Below, piece after piece: positions 1 to 8,785 of a stretch of DNA of 64,000 nt. The notes beneath the pieces are model-generated. The model was given only the letters and a program-made list of their open reading frames with translations. It was not told where the DNA came from and made no database searches. This stretch comes from CAWVSB01 sp046710535. Its GTDB lineage: Bacteria; Pseudomonadota; Gammaproteobacteria; Pseudomonadales; CAWVSB01. Position 1 is the first letter of the stretch; each line of letters starts with the position of its first letter. The position numbers and the translations under genes were made by a program. Where the stretch lies: assembly GCA_046710535.1 (NCBI GenBank), contig JBKEHH010000006.1:132081-196080 (forward strand), written 5' to 3'.

Positions 1-517
1 AGCTTTGCAGCTCTACTAGCGTAGGTGCCAGCTTATCGCATTGATAAATGGGAAATTTAAACACCGTGCCGGTACTCGCTTTAATCACTAATGGCGATAA
101 ACGAGTATTGCCAGGCTCTGTGGGCAGCAGTAAGCCATCCATACCACCCGCACAGGCGGAGCGAATAATCATACCTAGATTCTGGGGGTTATTAATTCTG
201 TCTACTGCCAGCAGGCGACCATTGGGCTTAATGTCTTTGAGATTCACCCATGGCTGTAAAGTAGGGCAGTAAATGTCGGCAGCAACGCCTTGGTCTTGCT
301 TGCCGTTACGTGAAATACGCGAAAGCTCTAGTTTGCTGTGGTAGCGCATATCCACATCTTGCTGCTGGGCTAAGCGCTCTATTTTCCTTATCGCATCGCC
401 AGGTTTGTTGCTGTCGGCAAGATGGACGCGCAGTACCTTAATGTCGCTGCTCTCTAATGCTTCTTGCACCGGATTGCGGCCAAATATTGTTAATGAGTTA
501 TCAGGTTTTGCTTTCAT
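1..517 (-). CDS. SpoU/TrmH-family RNA 2'-O-methyltransferase (RlmB-like), C-terminus outside window
   Basis: This gene runs off the left edge, so only about the first 172 residues are visible. The N-terminus (FGRNPVQEAL near residue 12) matches the substrate-binding domain of RlmB-type enzymes, and the core methylase motif NNPQNLGMIIRSA is followed by GGMDGLLLP, the SAM-binding SpoU fold. Family members methylate the 2'-OH of a ribose in 23S rRNA or tRNA. The ATG at 517 is the only reasonable start: two in-frame stops lie about 20 bases upstream. No clear ribosome binding site is visible. Which nucleotide is modified cannot be decided from this fragment; RlmB (G2251 type) is the nearest resemblance. 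It is transcribed divergently from amtB. Confidence 0.85.
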   Translation of the reverse strand, partial: MKAKPDNSLTIFGRNPVQEALESSDIKVLRVHLADSNKPGDAIRKIERLAQQQDVDMRYHSKLELSRISRNGKQDQGVAADIYCPTLQPWVNLKDIKPNGRLLAVDRINNPQNLGMIIRSACAGGMDGLLLPTEPGNTRLSPLVIKASTGTVFKFPIYQCDKLAPTLVELQS

Positions 518-779
518 CGCTTGAAATATCGTATGTTATTAATGGCTTATTGCTGGCTAGTATAAATGGCTTATGCACTTTTATGGATTTTGTTTTTAAT
601 TATTTTGATAAAGCGAATATTGATGGAATGCTTATTGCATACATTCAGTGCGGGAATACTATTTATTGGTGCGTAAATCGATATTGTCACTAATATGGCT
701 ACTTTTTGCACATAAATAGAGCATTTTTAGATCGAAACTTCCTTTAAGTGGTTTCAATCGGTGCACAATAATAATTACC

Positions 780-794
780 GCACTACTTTAGTGC
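780..794. promoter_or_regulatory. Perfect hairpin just upstream of amtB
   Basis: GCACTA-CTT-TAGTGC is a perfect 6-bp inverted repeat with a 3-base spacer, ending 25 bases before the amtB start and 14 bases before its ribosome binding site (AGGGGA, 809-814). It could be an operator or a 5' UTR stem. The rest of 518-819 holds no gene I can support. A TGGC-TTGCA pair at 696-710 resembles a sigma-54 promoter but has the wrong spacing. Confidence 0.4.
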
Positions 795-819
795 TTTAAA
801 AGAATTTTAGGGGACAGGC

Positions 820-2115
820 ATGATCCGTAATATATCGAGCAAGCTAGCCATTGGTTTAGCTTTGGCAATAATTCCAACCTTGGGTTGGAGTGAAGAGTTA
901 AATCAAGCAAACACCGCGTGGATATTGACATCTACCGCCTTGGTTTTGTTTATGACCATACCGGGCTTGGCATTATTTTATGGCGGCTTAGTGCGTAGTA
1001 AAAACGTTCTAACTATTTTAATGCAGTGTTTTACAATTACCGGCGTCGCATCAATATTGTGGTTTATCGTCGGCTACAGCTTAGCCTTTTCTGAGGGAGG
1101 CCCATGGATTGGCGGGCTTTCTAACGTACTGTTTGCATCAGTTACGGCTGACAGCTTGAGTGGCAATATTCCTGAAACCACATTTGCTATGTTTCAAATG
1201 ACTTTCGCCATTATTACTCCAGCTCTGGTTATTGGTGCGTTTGCCGAGCGTACTAAATTTTCAGCAGTGGTGTTATTTACTATTCTTTGGTCGCTAGTCG
1301 TATATGCGCCGGTGACTCATTGGGTTTGGGGTGGCGGTTGGCTGGGCGAGAAAGGCTTGCTAGATTTCGCCGGTGGCGTAGTAGTCCACGTTACGGCAGG
1401 TGTTGCAGCGCTAGTTTGCGCCATTGTCATTGGTGCTCGCAGAGGCTTTCCTCAGCAACCAATGCCGCCACATAATATGACTATGACAATTACCGGTGCC
1501 GGAATGTTATGGGTAGGTTGGTTTGGCTTTAACGGCGGTAGTGCACTAGCGGCCGATGGCGCAGCGGGCATGGCTATTTTAGTCACCCACCTATCAGCAG
1601 CTGCTGGCGCGATAGTGTGGATGAGCATTGAATGGGTTAAATACGGCAAGCCAAGTGCACTAGGCGCAGTGACCGGCATGGTTGCAGGTTTGGGTACTAT
1701 TACTCCAGCGTCAGGTTTTGTTGGCCCTGCAGGTGGACTGCTTATTGGTGTTAGCGCCGGCTTTGTTTGCTTTTACGCCACTATGTTTCTTCAACATACC
1801 TTAAAAATTGATGACTCATTAGATGTCTTCCCTGTGCATGGTGTGGGTGGCGCTTTAGGTACCATTATGGCCGGAGTGCTGGTAAGCAACGAGCTTGGTG
1901 TATTTAGTGGTATGGGCTTAGCAGAAGGGATGACTATTAGTTCGCAACTGATGGTGCAAATCACTGGTGTAGTGGCAGTTGGTGCCTATACCGCAGTTGT
2001 TACCTATATATTGCTGAAGATAATCGACCGTATAACCGGTTTACGCGTAACCGCAGAAGAAGAAACTTCTGGCTTAGATGTTGAATATCACAACGAGCGC
2101 GGCTACGATTTGTAA
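820..2115 (+). CDS. amtB: Ammonium transporter AmtB
   Basis: This is a 431-residue inner-membrane ammonia/ammonium channel of the Amt/Mep/Rh family, close to the 428 residues of E. coli AmtB. A cleavable-looking signal peptide ends near residue 24 (LGWSEE), followed by eleven predicted membrane segments. The twin pore histidines are visible as H190 (GGVVVHVTAG) and H340 (FPVHGVGG), and the family signature FNGGSALAADG is at about 237-247. The C-terminal tail (about 390-431) would contact a PII protein. Its usual partner glnK is not adjacent: the upstream gene points away and a terminator follows. The start has a good AGGGGA ribosome site 5 bases upstream. Confidence 0.97.
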   Translation: MIRNISSKLAIGLALAIIPTLGWSEELNQANTAWILTSTALVLFMTIPGLALFYGGLVRSKNVLTILMQCFTITGVASILWFIVGYSLAFSEGGPWIGGLSNVLFASVTADSLSGNIPETTFAMFQMTFAIITPALVIGAFAERTKFSAVVLFTILWSLVVYAPVTHWVWGGGWLGEKGLLDFAGGVVVHVTAGVAALVCAIVIGARRGFPQQPMPPHNMTMTITGAGMLWVGWFGFNGGSALAADGAAGMAILVTHLSAAAGAIVWMSIEWVKYGKPSALGAVTGMVAGLGTITPASGFVGPAGGLLIGVSAGFVCFYATMFLQHTLKIDDSLDVFPVHGVGGALGTIMAGVLVSNELGVFSGMGLAEGMTISSQLMVQITGVVAVGAYTAVVTYILLKIIDRITGLRVTAEEETSGLDVEYHNERGYDL

Positions 2116-2134
2116 TATTCACAATTAGAACACC

Positions 2135-2168
2135 AAAGGCGTTAGGTGATGAGCTTAACGCCTTTTTT
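2135..2168 (+). terminator. Rho-independent terminator after amtB
   Basis: AAAGGCGTTA and TAACGCCTTT form a perfect 10-bp stem with an 11-base loop, followed by a run of T. It lies 20 bases after the amtB stop codon. Confidence 0.9.
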
Positions 2169-2224
2169 ATTACGTACTTAATATAAAATACACACATAGA
2201 GTAGCCAAAAGAAAAGAGAAAAGC

Positions 2225-2461
2225 ATGCCGCAATTACTACTTTATACAACGTTGGGTTGTCACCTATGTGACGATGCATTGGCAATCGCCCAACCGACTT
2301 TAGATAAAAAAGGCTGGGAGGTTAGCTTGGTAGAAATTGCCGACTCACCAGAGCTGGTGGATAAGTATGGTATTCGTATTCCGGTATTAGCGCGCGTTGA
2401 TAATCGCGATGAGATTGGTTGGCCGTTTGGTGTGGAGCAGATAGAAGAATTGTTGGGTTAG
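2225..2461 (+). CDS. Small glutaredoxin-like protein (DUF836 family)
   Basis: This 78-residue protein has a thioredoxin-fold start, LLLYTTLGCHLCDDA, with a CxxC redox motif at C12/C15, and the cis-proline region IRIPVLARV near residue 52. Family members are single-domain glutaredoxin-like proteins of about 80 residues; their substrates are mostly unknown. An AGAGAAAAGC stretch just upstream supplies the ribosome binding site. It sits alone between the amtB terminator and convergent tatD, so the context does not suggest a partner. Confidence 0.85.
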   Translation: MPQLLLYTTLGCHLCDDALAIAQPTLDKKGWEVSLVEIADSPELVDKYGIRIPVLARVDNRDEIGWPFGVEQIEELLG

Positions 2462-2539
2462 CGTAAGGTCGAATTGGTTTTTTTTATATGGTTTGATTAC
2501 AGTTTTCGCCTGTTCATTAATAATCACAAATTTGAAATG

Positions 2540-3352
2540 TTAACGCAGATTAAATAACCGCCGCGCATTAGCACTAGTCGCGACCGCAAGCCCTTCATAA
2601 GAATCCCCCCGCGCTTCACAAACAGTACTCAAAACCCAAGGCAACAAACAAGGCTCATTGCGCCGCGACCTAACATCTCCCAAATCACTTTTGGCGACAT
2701 TTTTAGGCATTAAATAGGGCGCATCCGTTTCAATCAACAAACGATCACTAGGAATAGTCTTAACCAGTTCATAAAGCTCTTTGCCACGTTTGGGGTTACA
2801 CACCCAACCGGTAATTCCAATATACAAATCTAAATCTAAATAGTGTTTTAGCTGCTCTGCGTTGCCAGTAAAACAATGCACAACACCACCGCATATTTTG
2901 TCGCGGTAATCTTTAAGCAGGGGATATTGAGTATCGAAGGCATCGCGCTCATGTAAGAAAACCGGCTTTTCTAACTCGACGGCTATCTCTAGCTGAGCAG
3001 TAAAAGCCGCAATTTGATTTTCAGGGGTGGAAAAGTTGCGATTAAAATCCAAGCCCATTTCACCAATAGCGCAGACATTGTCAGATTTTGCTAATTGTTT
3101 GATTGCTCGCCAAGTGTCGTCAGTGGCGCTGTCTGCATCGTGCGGATGAACCCCGCAGGTATGCCGCAAGTTTGCTGGGTTTTGCTCACACAAGGCGTTA
3201 GCGGCTTGAGATGAGGCTAAGTCGGTACCAGTTACCACTAATCTAGACACCTTGGCAGCCAGTGCCCGCGAAATAACGTCGGCTCTGTCATATTTAAACT
3301 GACTGCTGGTTAGATTTACACCTATATCAACAAGTGGGTGGTCGTTAGTCAG
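2540..3352 (-). CDS. tatD: TatD family metal-dependent DNase, probable CTG start
   Basis: The translated frame shows the amidohydrolase-fold nuclease TatD: DIGVNLTSSQF at the N-terminus, GVHPHD, GEMGLDFNRNFSTPE, HCFTG, ETDAPYL and RRNEP, all aligning with E. coli TatD (260 residues), a 3'-5' exonuclease on DNA and RNA that needs metal. The GTG at 3250 would drop the first metal/phosphate-binding strand (DIGVNLTSSQF), so it is probably not the true start. Extending upstream, the frame is open for about 38 codons to a TGA but contains no ATG, GTG or TTG; the best initiator is CTG at 3352, preceded by GAGGGC, giving 270 residues. A sequence error or an N-terminal mutation is the alternative. Confidence 0.88.
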   Translation of the reverse strand: MTNDHPLVDIGVNLTSSQFKYDRADVISRALAAKVSRLVVTGTDLASSQAANALCEQNPANLRHTCGVHPHDADSATDDTWRAIKQLAKSDNVCAIGEMGLDFNRNFSTPENQIAAFTAQLEIAVELEKPVFLHERDAFDTQYPLLKDYRDKICGGVVHCFTGNAEQLKHYLDLDLYIGITGWVCNPKRGKELYELVKTIPSDRLLIETDAPYLMPKNVAKSDLGDVRSRRNEPCLLPWVLSTVCEARGDSYEGLAVATSANARRLFNLR

Positions 3353-3416
3353 GATGTAGCCCTCATCAGGATTTCACCCTCATTAAGAGCGTTCCGTTAT
3401 CAATATATTGCTTTTA

Positions 3417-3857
3417 TTAAGATTTAACACGCACTGCCAAGACGTCACAACCCGCGCCATGCAATACACCGTTAGCGGTTGAACCAAATATAAGCGCTAA
3501 GCCATGACGTCCATGGCTACCGACAACAATAAGGTCCGCATCAATTTCTTCAGCAAGGCCGTGGATTTCGTTTTCAGGTCGTCCCAGCATAATGTATTGA
3601 TCTTCCTCATTAATACCGTATTCGACACCGAGTTTCGCCAGTTGAGTTTTCGCTTGTGCTTGAATGTCCTCTTGAATAGAAGTGAAATCCAGCGGTATGT
3701 CGCCACCGTAGCTAAAACTGATAGGTTCTATCACATGAATAACACTGAGTTTTGCATTGCTGGCATCAGCGATATGGCGTGCTTTAGCCTCCACCTGATC
3801 TGAATGCTCTGATAAATCAATCGCCAATAGTAAGTGGTTGTAATCCGACATGGTCAT
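3417..3857 (-). CDS. Universal stress protein (UspA family)
   Basis: This is a 146-residue single Usp domain with the N-terminal strand HLLLAIDLSEHSDQ and the ATP-binding signature VGSHGRHGLALIFGST (G-2x-G-9x-G-S/T), so it probably binds ATP. Usp proteins are cytoplasmic, induced by starvation and stress, and often dimerise. Starts at 3857 or at the second ATG (MSDYN, 3851) are both possible. It lies upstream of tatD on the same strand, separated by about 65 bases. Confidence 0.92.
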   Translation of the reverse strand: MTMSDYNHLLLAIDLSEHSDQVEAKARHIADASNAKLSVIHVIEPISFSYGGDIPLDFTSIQEDIQAQAKTQLAKLGVEYGINEEDQYIMLGRPENEIHGLAEEIDADLIVVGSHGRHGLALIFGSTANGVLHGAGCDVLAVRVKS

Positions 3858-3977
3858 TCCTCATGCGTTACTGTTAAAGTATAAAACAACATATCACGCC
3901 TGCGGCCGCTGTAAAGACTAAACACTCACCTTGTTGAGATAGATCAAGGCCGCAATAGATTATAGAAGAGCAGAGTT

Positions 3978-4472
3978 GTGTCATTCGAGAGTTTATTTCC
4001 GTATTTTTTAATTATTGGCGTTGTTAGCTTAGTTGTTGGACCGATAATGTGGATGCAGCCGTCCACTCGAGAAAAACAATTAGCGCAGCTTAGAATGGAT
4101 GCTCGCGCTCAAGGATTGAACCCTCAAATAGTCCCTCGGCCTGAGCAGATTAGACAGGTCGAATCCGACACGGTGGCAAAATACAGCTATTTTTTAAGAG
4201 GACATAAACGCTCTGTCATTGATAGCAAGCAGCTCTTTAGTCCTGTACGCAATAAAGCCGGAATAATCATCGCTTGGCAAAATGAAAAAGAGCGCACTGT
4301 AGAGGGGCGGTTGGGCGAGTTGATGATGCAATTGCCGCAATCGAGCTATTTACTTGAGATGGTTGGAAATAGTGCAAGCCTGTGCTGGAAGGAGACTGGT
4401 GGGATAGATCAGCTAAAAATAATTTCAGGTACTTTTTTGCAGCTCTTATTATGGTATAAAAATAATCCTTAA
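3978..4472 (+). CDS. Membrane-anchored protein of unknown function
   Basis: I do not recognise this 164-residue protein. It begins at a GTG and has one strong N-terminal membrane helix (about residues 7-26, PYFLIIGVVSLVVGPIMW), followed by a basic stretch (TREKQLAQLRMDARAQG) and a soluble domain of about 120 residues containing KYSYFLRGHKRS and CWKETGG. The topology suggests an inner-membrane anchor with a cytoplasmic domain. It lies between usp (divergent) and topA. No ribosome binding site is obvious, but the length and composition support a real gene. Confidence 0.65.
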   Translation: MSFESLFPYFLIIGVVSLVVGPIMWMQPSTREKQLAQLRMDARAQGLNPQIVPRPEQIRQVESDTVAKYSYFLRGHKRSVIDSKQLFSPVRNKAGIIIAWQNEKERTVEGRLGELMMQLPQSSYLLEMVGNSASLCWKETGGIDQLKIISGTFLQLLLWYKNNP

Positions 4473-4546
4473 GTATTTGATTTGAAACAGTTTTACCTAT
4501 GTGCCAATAGCCCCCATAAAACTACCTTTTTCCTAGTCTAATCAAT

Positions 4547-4560
4547 TACCTATATAGGTA
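4547..4560. promoter_or_regulatory. Perfect 14-bp palindrome upstream of topA
   Basis: TACCTATATAGGTA is a perfect palindrome 108 bases before the topA start, inside an AT-rich stretch, and is followed by TATTTTTAAC. It may be a regulator site or part of the topA promoter, which is supercoiling-sensitive in other bacteria. No regulator can be named. Confidence 0.35.
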
Positions 4561-4667
4561 TATTTTTAACTAAGCCCTTGACCGATGCTTGGTGGCAGCT
4601 TATAAATCGCACCTTTCAAGCAAACACTGCCACATTTTTAAGTCAACTGGGTTGTAAAAAATACACT

Positions 4668-7289
4668 ATGAGCAAATCGCTAGTAATCGTAGAGTCACCT
4701 GCCAAAGCCAAAACTATCAATAAATATCTGGGTAAAGATTTTATTGTTAAATCGAGTGTTGGCCATATTCGTGACCTTCCCACTGGTGGCAGTGGCAAAG
4801 CTGTAGATCCCAAAGAGCGGGCTAAACAAGCGGCTATAACGCGTAAGTTGTCGCCTGACAAAAAGGTTATACACAAAAAGAAGAAAGCCAAAGAGCAGTT
4901 AATTCGCCGTATGGGTATAGACCCTGAAAATGGCTGGGCTGCTGAATACCATATATTACCCGGCAAAGAAAAAGTTGTTGCTGAGCTGAGAAAGCTTGCT
5001 GAAAAAGCCGATAAAATCTACCTCGCAACGGATTTGGATAGAGAGGGAGAGGCTATTGCGTGGCATTTGCGCGAGGCTATTGGTGGTGATGAGAGTCGTT
5101 ATCAGCGCGTAGTGTTTAATGAAATTACTGAAAAAGCGATCAAAGCAGCATTTGATTCCCCCGGTGAGTTAGATATAGACCGGGTAAACGCGCAACAAGG
5201 TCGTCGCTTTTTAGACCGCATTGTTGGTTTTATGGTGTCGCCATTGCTGTGGGCTAAAGTTGCCCGTGGTTTGTCTGCCGGACGTGTGCAATCGGTTGCA
5301 GTAAAAATGCTGGTAGAGCGTGAGCGTGAGATTCGTGCCTTCATCCCAGAAGAATACTGGGAAGTAAAAGCCGACTTAACTACGGCTAAAGATGCACTGT
5401 TGGCAATGGACGTAAAAAAATTCCAAGGTAAAGGATTTAGACCAACTAACGAAGAAGATACTAATAAAGCCTTGGCGGTATTAAAACCGGCGCAATATAT
5501 TGTCCAAAGCCGTGAAGACAAGCCAACCAGTAGTAAGCCAAGCGCGCCTTACATTACTTCTAGTTTACAGCAGGCTGCCAGCACCCGCCTGGGCTATAGC
5601 GTTAAAAAAACCATGACCATGGCGCAGCGTTTATACGAAGGTGGTTACATTACTTATATGCGTACTGACTCGACCAATTTGAGTGAGGGTGCTGTTGCGC
5701 AATGTCGCGAATTTATAGTCAAAGAATATTCAAAAAAATATTTACCTGAAGCGCCGATTAAATATGGTTCTAAAGAAGGTGCACAAGAAGCGCATGAGGC
5801 GATTCGTCCAGCCAATGTAGATGTTAAGTCTACTAATATGGATGACATGGAGCGTGATGCTCAGCGTTTGTATGAGCTAATTTGGCGTCAATTTGTAGCT
5901 TGCCAAATGTTGCCTGCTAAGTTTACTAGTACAAGTTTGGTTGTTACCGCTGAAGAATATGAGCTGCGTACCCGTGGCCGTATTATGTTGTTTGATGGCT
6001 TTTTGCGAGCGCAACCAACGGCGTCAACTAAAGATGACGATATTGAATTGCCAGATGTAAGCAAAGGTGAAGTACTTGACCTGAAAGAGCTTAAGCCAAT
6101 TCAGCATTTCACTAAACCAACCGCTCGCTTTAGTGAAGCGGCGCTGGTAAAAGAATTAGAAAAGCAAGGTATCGGTCGCCCTTCGACCTATGCTGCAATT
6201 ATTTCTACTATTCAAGATCGTGGTTATGCACGGCTTGAAAATAGACGTTTTTACGCAGAAAAAATGGGCGACATTGTTACTGATCGTTTGAATGAAAACT
6301 TTGGTAATTTAATGAACTACGACTTTACTGCCACTATGGAAGAGTCGTTAGATACAGTTGCCGCCGGCGAAGCTGATTGGAAAGAGTTGTTAACCAATTT
6401 TTACCAAGGCTTTGTCAAACAGTTGGAACAAGCTGGTGCAGATGAGGGCGGTATGCGCCCCAATGATCCGACGCTTACTGATATTCCTTGTCCTGATTGC
6501 GACCGCCCAATGACAATTCGTACTGCGGGTACGGGAGTGTTTTTAGGTTGTTCTGGTTATGCCTTGCCGCCTAAAGAACGGTGTAAATGCACTGTTAATT
6601 TAGTGTCGGGCGATGAAGCAGTGAGCGTTGACGCTGACGAGGAAGCTGAATCTCGTTTGTTGATCACTAAGCATCGTTGCAAAATTTGTAACCTAGCGAT
6701 GGACTCTTACCTGATCGATGAAGATCGTAAGCTACATGTGTGTGGTAATAATCCAGACTGTTCAGGTTTTGAAGTAGAGCAAGGCAAGTTTAAAATTAAA
6801 GGCTATGAAGGCCCTGTTTTAGACTGTGATAAGTGTGGCGAAGACATGCAGCTTAAAACCGGCCGCTTTGGAAAATATTTTGGCTGTACCAGTGATACCT
6901 GTAAAAATACCCGCAAGCTGCTGAAAAGCGGTGAAGCAGCGCCACCAAAAATGGATCCAGTACCAATGCCAGATTTGGCTTGCCGCAAAGTTGAGGACCA
7001 TTACATTTTGCGTGATGGTGCCGCAGGGCTATTTTTAGCGGCGAGTAAATATCCCAAAAATCGCGAAACACGCTCGCCCCAGCTGGCAGAGATATTGCCT
7101 TACAAAGACCAGATTGATAAAAAGTACAATTTTATTTTTAAAGGCCCAACTAAAGACCCTGATGGAAACGACGTTGTAATTCGCTTTAGCCGTAAAACTA
7201 AAGAGCATTATTTAACTTCTGAAGTGGACGGCAAAACTACATCTTGGCGCCTATATTATCGCAAAGCTAAATGGCAAGAAGAGGCCTAG
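4668..7289 (+). CDS. topA: DNA topoisomerase I (omega protein)
   Basis: The 873-residue type IA topoisomerase relaxes negative supercoils. It has the Toprim domain (SLVIVESPAKAKTINKYLG at the N-terminus and ATDLDREGEAIAWHL near 120), the active-site tyrosine Y330 in ITYMRTDST, HEAIRPA, and GIGRPSTYA. The C-terminal third carries zinc ribbons: CPDC, CKIC...CGNNPDC, and CDKC...CTSDTC. The ATG at 4668 was chosen because family members begin at MSKSLVIVESPAKA; the open frame extends 30 codons further upstream with no homology. The final 90 residues are basic, as in E. coli TopA (865 residues). Confidence 0.97.
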   Translation: MSKSLVIVESPAKAKTINKYLGKDFIVKSSVGHIRDLPTGGSGKAVDPKERAKQAAITRKLSPDKKVIHKKKKAKEQLIRRMGIDPENGWAAEYHILPGKEKVVAELRKLAEKADKIYLATDLDREGEAIAWHLREAIGGDESRYQRVVFNEITEKAIKAAFDSPGELDIDRVNAQQGRRFLDRIVGFMVSPLLWAKVARGLSAGRVQSVAVKMLVEREREIRAFIPEEYWEVKADLTTAKDALLAMDVKKFQGKGFRPTNEEDTNKALAVLKPAQYIVQSREDKPTSSKPSAPYITSSLQQAASTRLGYSVKKTMTMAQRLYEGGYITYMRTDSTNLSEGAVAQCREFIVKEYSKKYLPEAPIKYGSKEGAQEAHEAIRPANVDVKSTNMDDMERDAQRLYELIWRQFVACQMLPAKFTSTSLVVTAEEYELRTRGRIMLFDGFLRAQPTASTKDDDIELPDVSKGEVLDLKELKPIQHFTKPTARFSEAALVKELEKQGIGRPSTYAAIISTIQDRGYARLENRRFYAEKMGDIVTDRLNENFGNLMNYDFTATMEESLDTVAAGEADWKELLTNFYQGFVKQLEQAGADEGGMRPNDPTLTDIPCPDCDRPMTIRTAGTGVFLGCSGYALPPKERCKCTVNLVSGDEAVSVDADEEAESRLLITKHRCKICNLAMDSYLIDEDRKLHVCGNNPDCSGFEVEQGKFKIKGYEGPVLDCDKCGEDMQLKTGRFGKYFGCTSDTCKNTRKLLKSGEAAPPKMDPVPMPDLACRKVEDHYILRDGAAGLFLAASKYPKNRETRSPQLAEILPYKDQIDKKYNFIFKGPTKDPDGNDVVIRFSRKTKEHYLTSEVDGKTTSWRLYYRKAKWQEEA

Positions 7290-7583
7290 CGATAAATGAT
7301 GGCCATGGAGCGCAGGCGCAGAGTTAGTCAAAAGATTAATTTTGCGAATGCTCATTTACCATTATTATGCCAAAGCCTAACAATTAAAATAATATTATCG
7401 CGATCGCGCAAACATCTATTGTTGCCAGGCTCAACGTACAAGGCTGGCAGCGGTGGCGTAAACAACTACAATTATTAATAGTCGATTTTCGTGAGTTAGT
7501 GATTGAATGTTAGCAAAATTTAATGTGAGCCATTTTTATTGGTTAGGCGTATATTAAAATATGATAGCAACAGGAACAATATT
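7290..7583. other. Intergenic region between topA and folX
   Basis: There is no gene I can support. The stretch holds the octamer GCGATCGC inside CGCGATCGCG (7399-7408) and an imperfect inverted repeat (TGCCAG 7423-7428 with CTGGCA 7444-7449). One frame near 7440-7510 reads WQRWRKQLQLLIVDFRELV, which vaguely resembles the end of the gene that follows topA in Pseudomonas; it may be a remnant but the resemblance is weak. Confidence 0.4.
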
Positions 7584-8006
7584 ATGTCCGCAACAAGTGC
7601 TGTAGATATGTCTATGTTAAATAAGCAATCTGCTGAAATTATTTTTGATGATGCGATTATTAACATCCGTGACTTGCGTTTGCGAACCTATATTGGTTTC
7701 AACCCAGAAGAATTAAGTAAACGTCAAGATGTTGTGGTCAATGCTGCAATTAGTTACCGTGCAGGCCAAGCGTGCGAAAGCGACGATGAATTGAATGCAC
7801 TTAATTACAAACCTATTACCAAACAGATTATAAGCTTGGTAGAACAAGGTAAATTTAGATTATTAGAAAAGCTAGCAGCCGAGCTGTTAGCGGTAGTAAT
7901 GAGTAATGCAGAGGTTACCCGTGCACAAATCACTGTAGATAAACCCCATGCACTGCGTTTTGCAGATTCAGTCGGCATAACACTTAGTGCGAGTCGTCAG
8001 AACTAG
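7584..8006 (+). CDS. folX: Dihydroneopterin triphosphate 2'-epimerase FolX
   Basis: This 140-residue protein belongs to the FolB/FolX T-fold family. The run IRDLRLRTYIGF, LSKRQDVVVN, ALNYKPITKQI and DKPHALRFADSVGITLS follows E. coli FolX almost motif for motif, favouring the 7,8-dihydroneopterin triphosphate epimerase over the aldolase FolB. A FolB role cannot be excluded. The ATG at 7584 has AGGAAC 8 bases upstream; a longer frame to 7539 lacks family similarity. The N-terminus has about 20 residues more than E. coli FolX. It is followed by folE 80 bases later, forming a pterin pair. Confidence 0.88.
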   Translation: MSATSAVDMSMLNKQSAEIIFDDAIINIRDLRLRTYIGFNPEELSKRQDVVVNAAISYRAGQACESDDELNALNYKPITKQIISLVEQGKFRLLEKLAAELLAVVMSNAEVTRAQITVDKPHALRFADSVGITLSASRQN

Positions 8007-8085
8007 ACTGATCTAACTAAGAGTTGTTTTCGTAAGTAACTCTGATGAATTAAACATAAACAATCGCGACAACGAGGCGAATCCT

Positions 8086-8772
8086 ATGGAAACTGCGCGC
8101 GCAAAACTAAACTCACTTGGTTTACAAAAAGCATATTCTGCAGAGGCTCTGTTAGTAAGAGCTGCGTTGATTGATAAAGGCTTAGAGACGCCAATGATTG
8201 AGAACGAGTTAACTCGTGATCAAAAGGTTGAGAGAATTCAAGCTGCCATGACCGATGTGGTAGAGACCTTAGGTTTAGACTTAACCGATGATAGTCTAAT
8301 GGATACACCTCATCGTATTGCAAAAATGTATGTAGATGAAATATTTTCGGGCCTTGATTACTCAAGCTTTCCTAAGATTACTGTTATTGAAAACAAAATG
8401 AATGTTGACGAAATGGTTAAGGTAAAAGACATCGACCTTACCAGTACTTGTGAGCATCATTTTGTCACTATCGATGGTTTTGCGTCGGTAGCTTACATTC
8501 CCAATGATAATATTATTGGCTTGTCAAAAATTAATCGTCTCGTTCGGTTTTTTGCCCAGCGCCCACAAGTACAAGAGCGGTTGACTCAGCAAGTGTTAGT
8601 CGCGCTGCAAGCTTTGCTTAATACCGACAATGTGGCGATACGAATTGACGCGGCCCATTATTGTGTCAAGGCGAGGGGAGTCATGGATTCTAACTCGAGT
8701 ACCCAGACAACAGCCTTAGGTGGCTTGTTTAAATCTGATGACAGGGTTAGGGCTGATTTCTTAGCTAAGTAA
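8086..8772 (+). CDS. folE: GTP cyclohydrolase I
   Basis: FolE (228 residues, E. coli 222) converts GTP to 7,8-dihydroneopterin triphosphate, the first step of folate and other pterin synthesis. Zinc ligands are visible as C122 (STCEHHF, with H124/H125) and C193 (HYCVKARG). DTPHRIAKMYVDEIFSGLDY, GLSKINRLVRFFAQRPQVQ and TTALGGLFK are family hallmarks and nearly identical to enterobacterial FolE. The ATG at 8086 follows ACGAGGCG. Together with folX it makes the substrate and its epimer. An AT-only stem (CTAAGTAA/TTACTTAG, 8765-8785) overlaps the stop codon and may help termination. Confidence 0.97.
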   Translation: METARAKLNSLGLQKAYSAEALLVRAALIDKGLETPMIENELTRDQKVERIQAAMTDVVETLGLDLTDDSLMDTPHRIAKMYVDEIFSGLDYSSFPKITVIENKMNVDEMVKVKDIDLTSTCEHHFVTIDGFASVAYIPNDNIIGLSKINRLVRFFAQRPQVQERLTQQVLVALQALLNTDNVAIRIDAAHYCVKARGVMDSNSSTQTTALGGLFKSDDRVRADFLAK

Positions 8773-8785
8773 TTTTTTTACTTAG

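Noticed and set aside
696..710. Sigma-54-like TGGC...TTGCA before amtB
   Set aside because: The GG-GC distance is one base short of the strict spacing, and no clear NtrC site pair is present.
7296..7478. 60-codon frame after topA
   Set aside because: No ribosome site, odd composition and no recognisable family.
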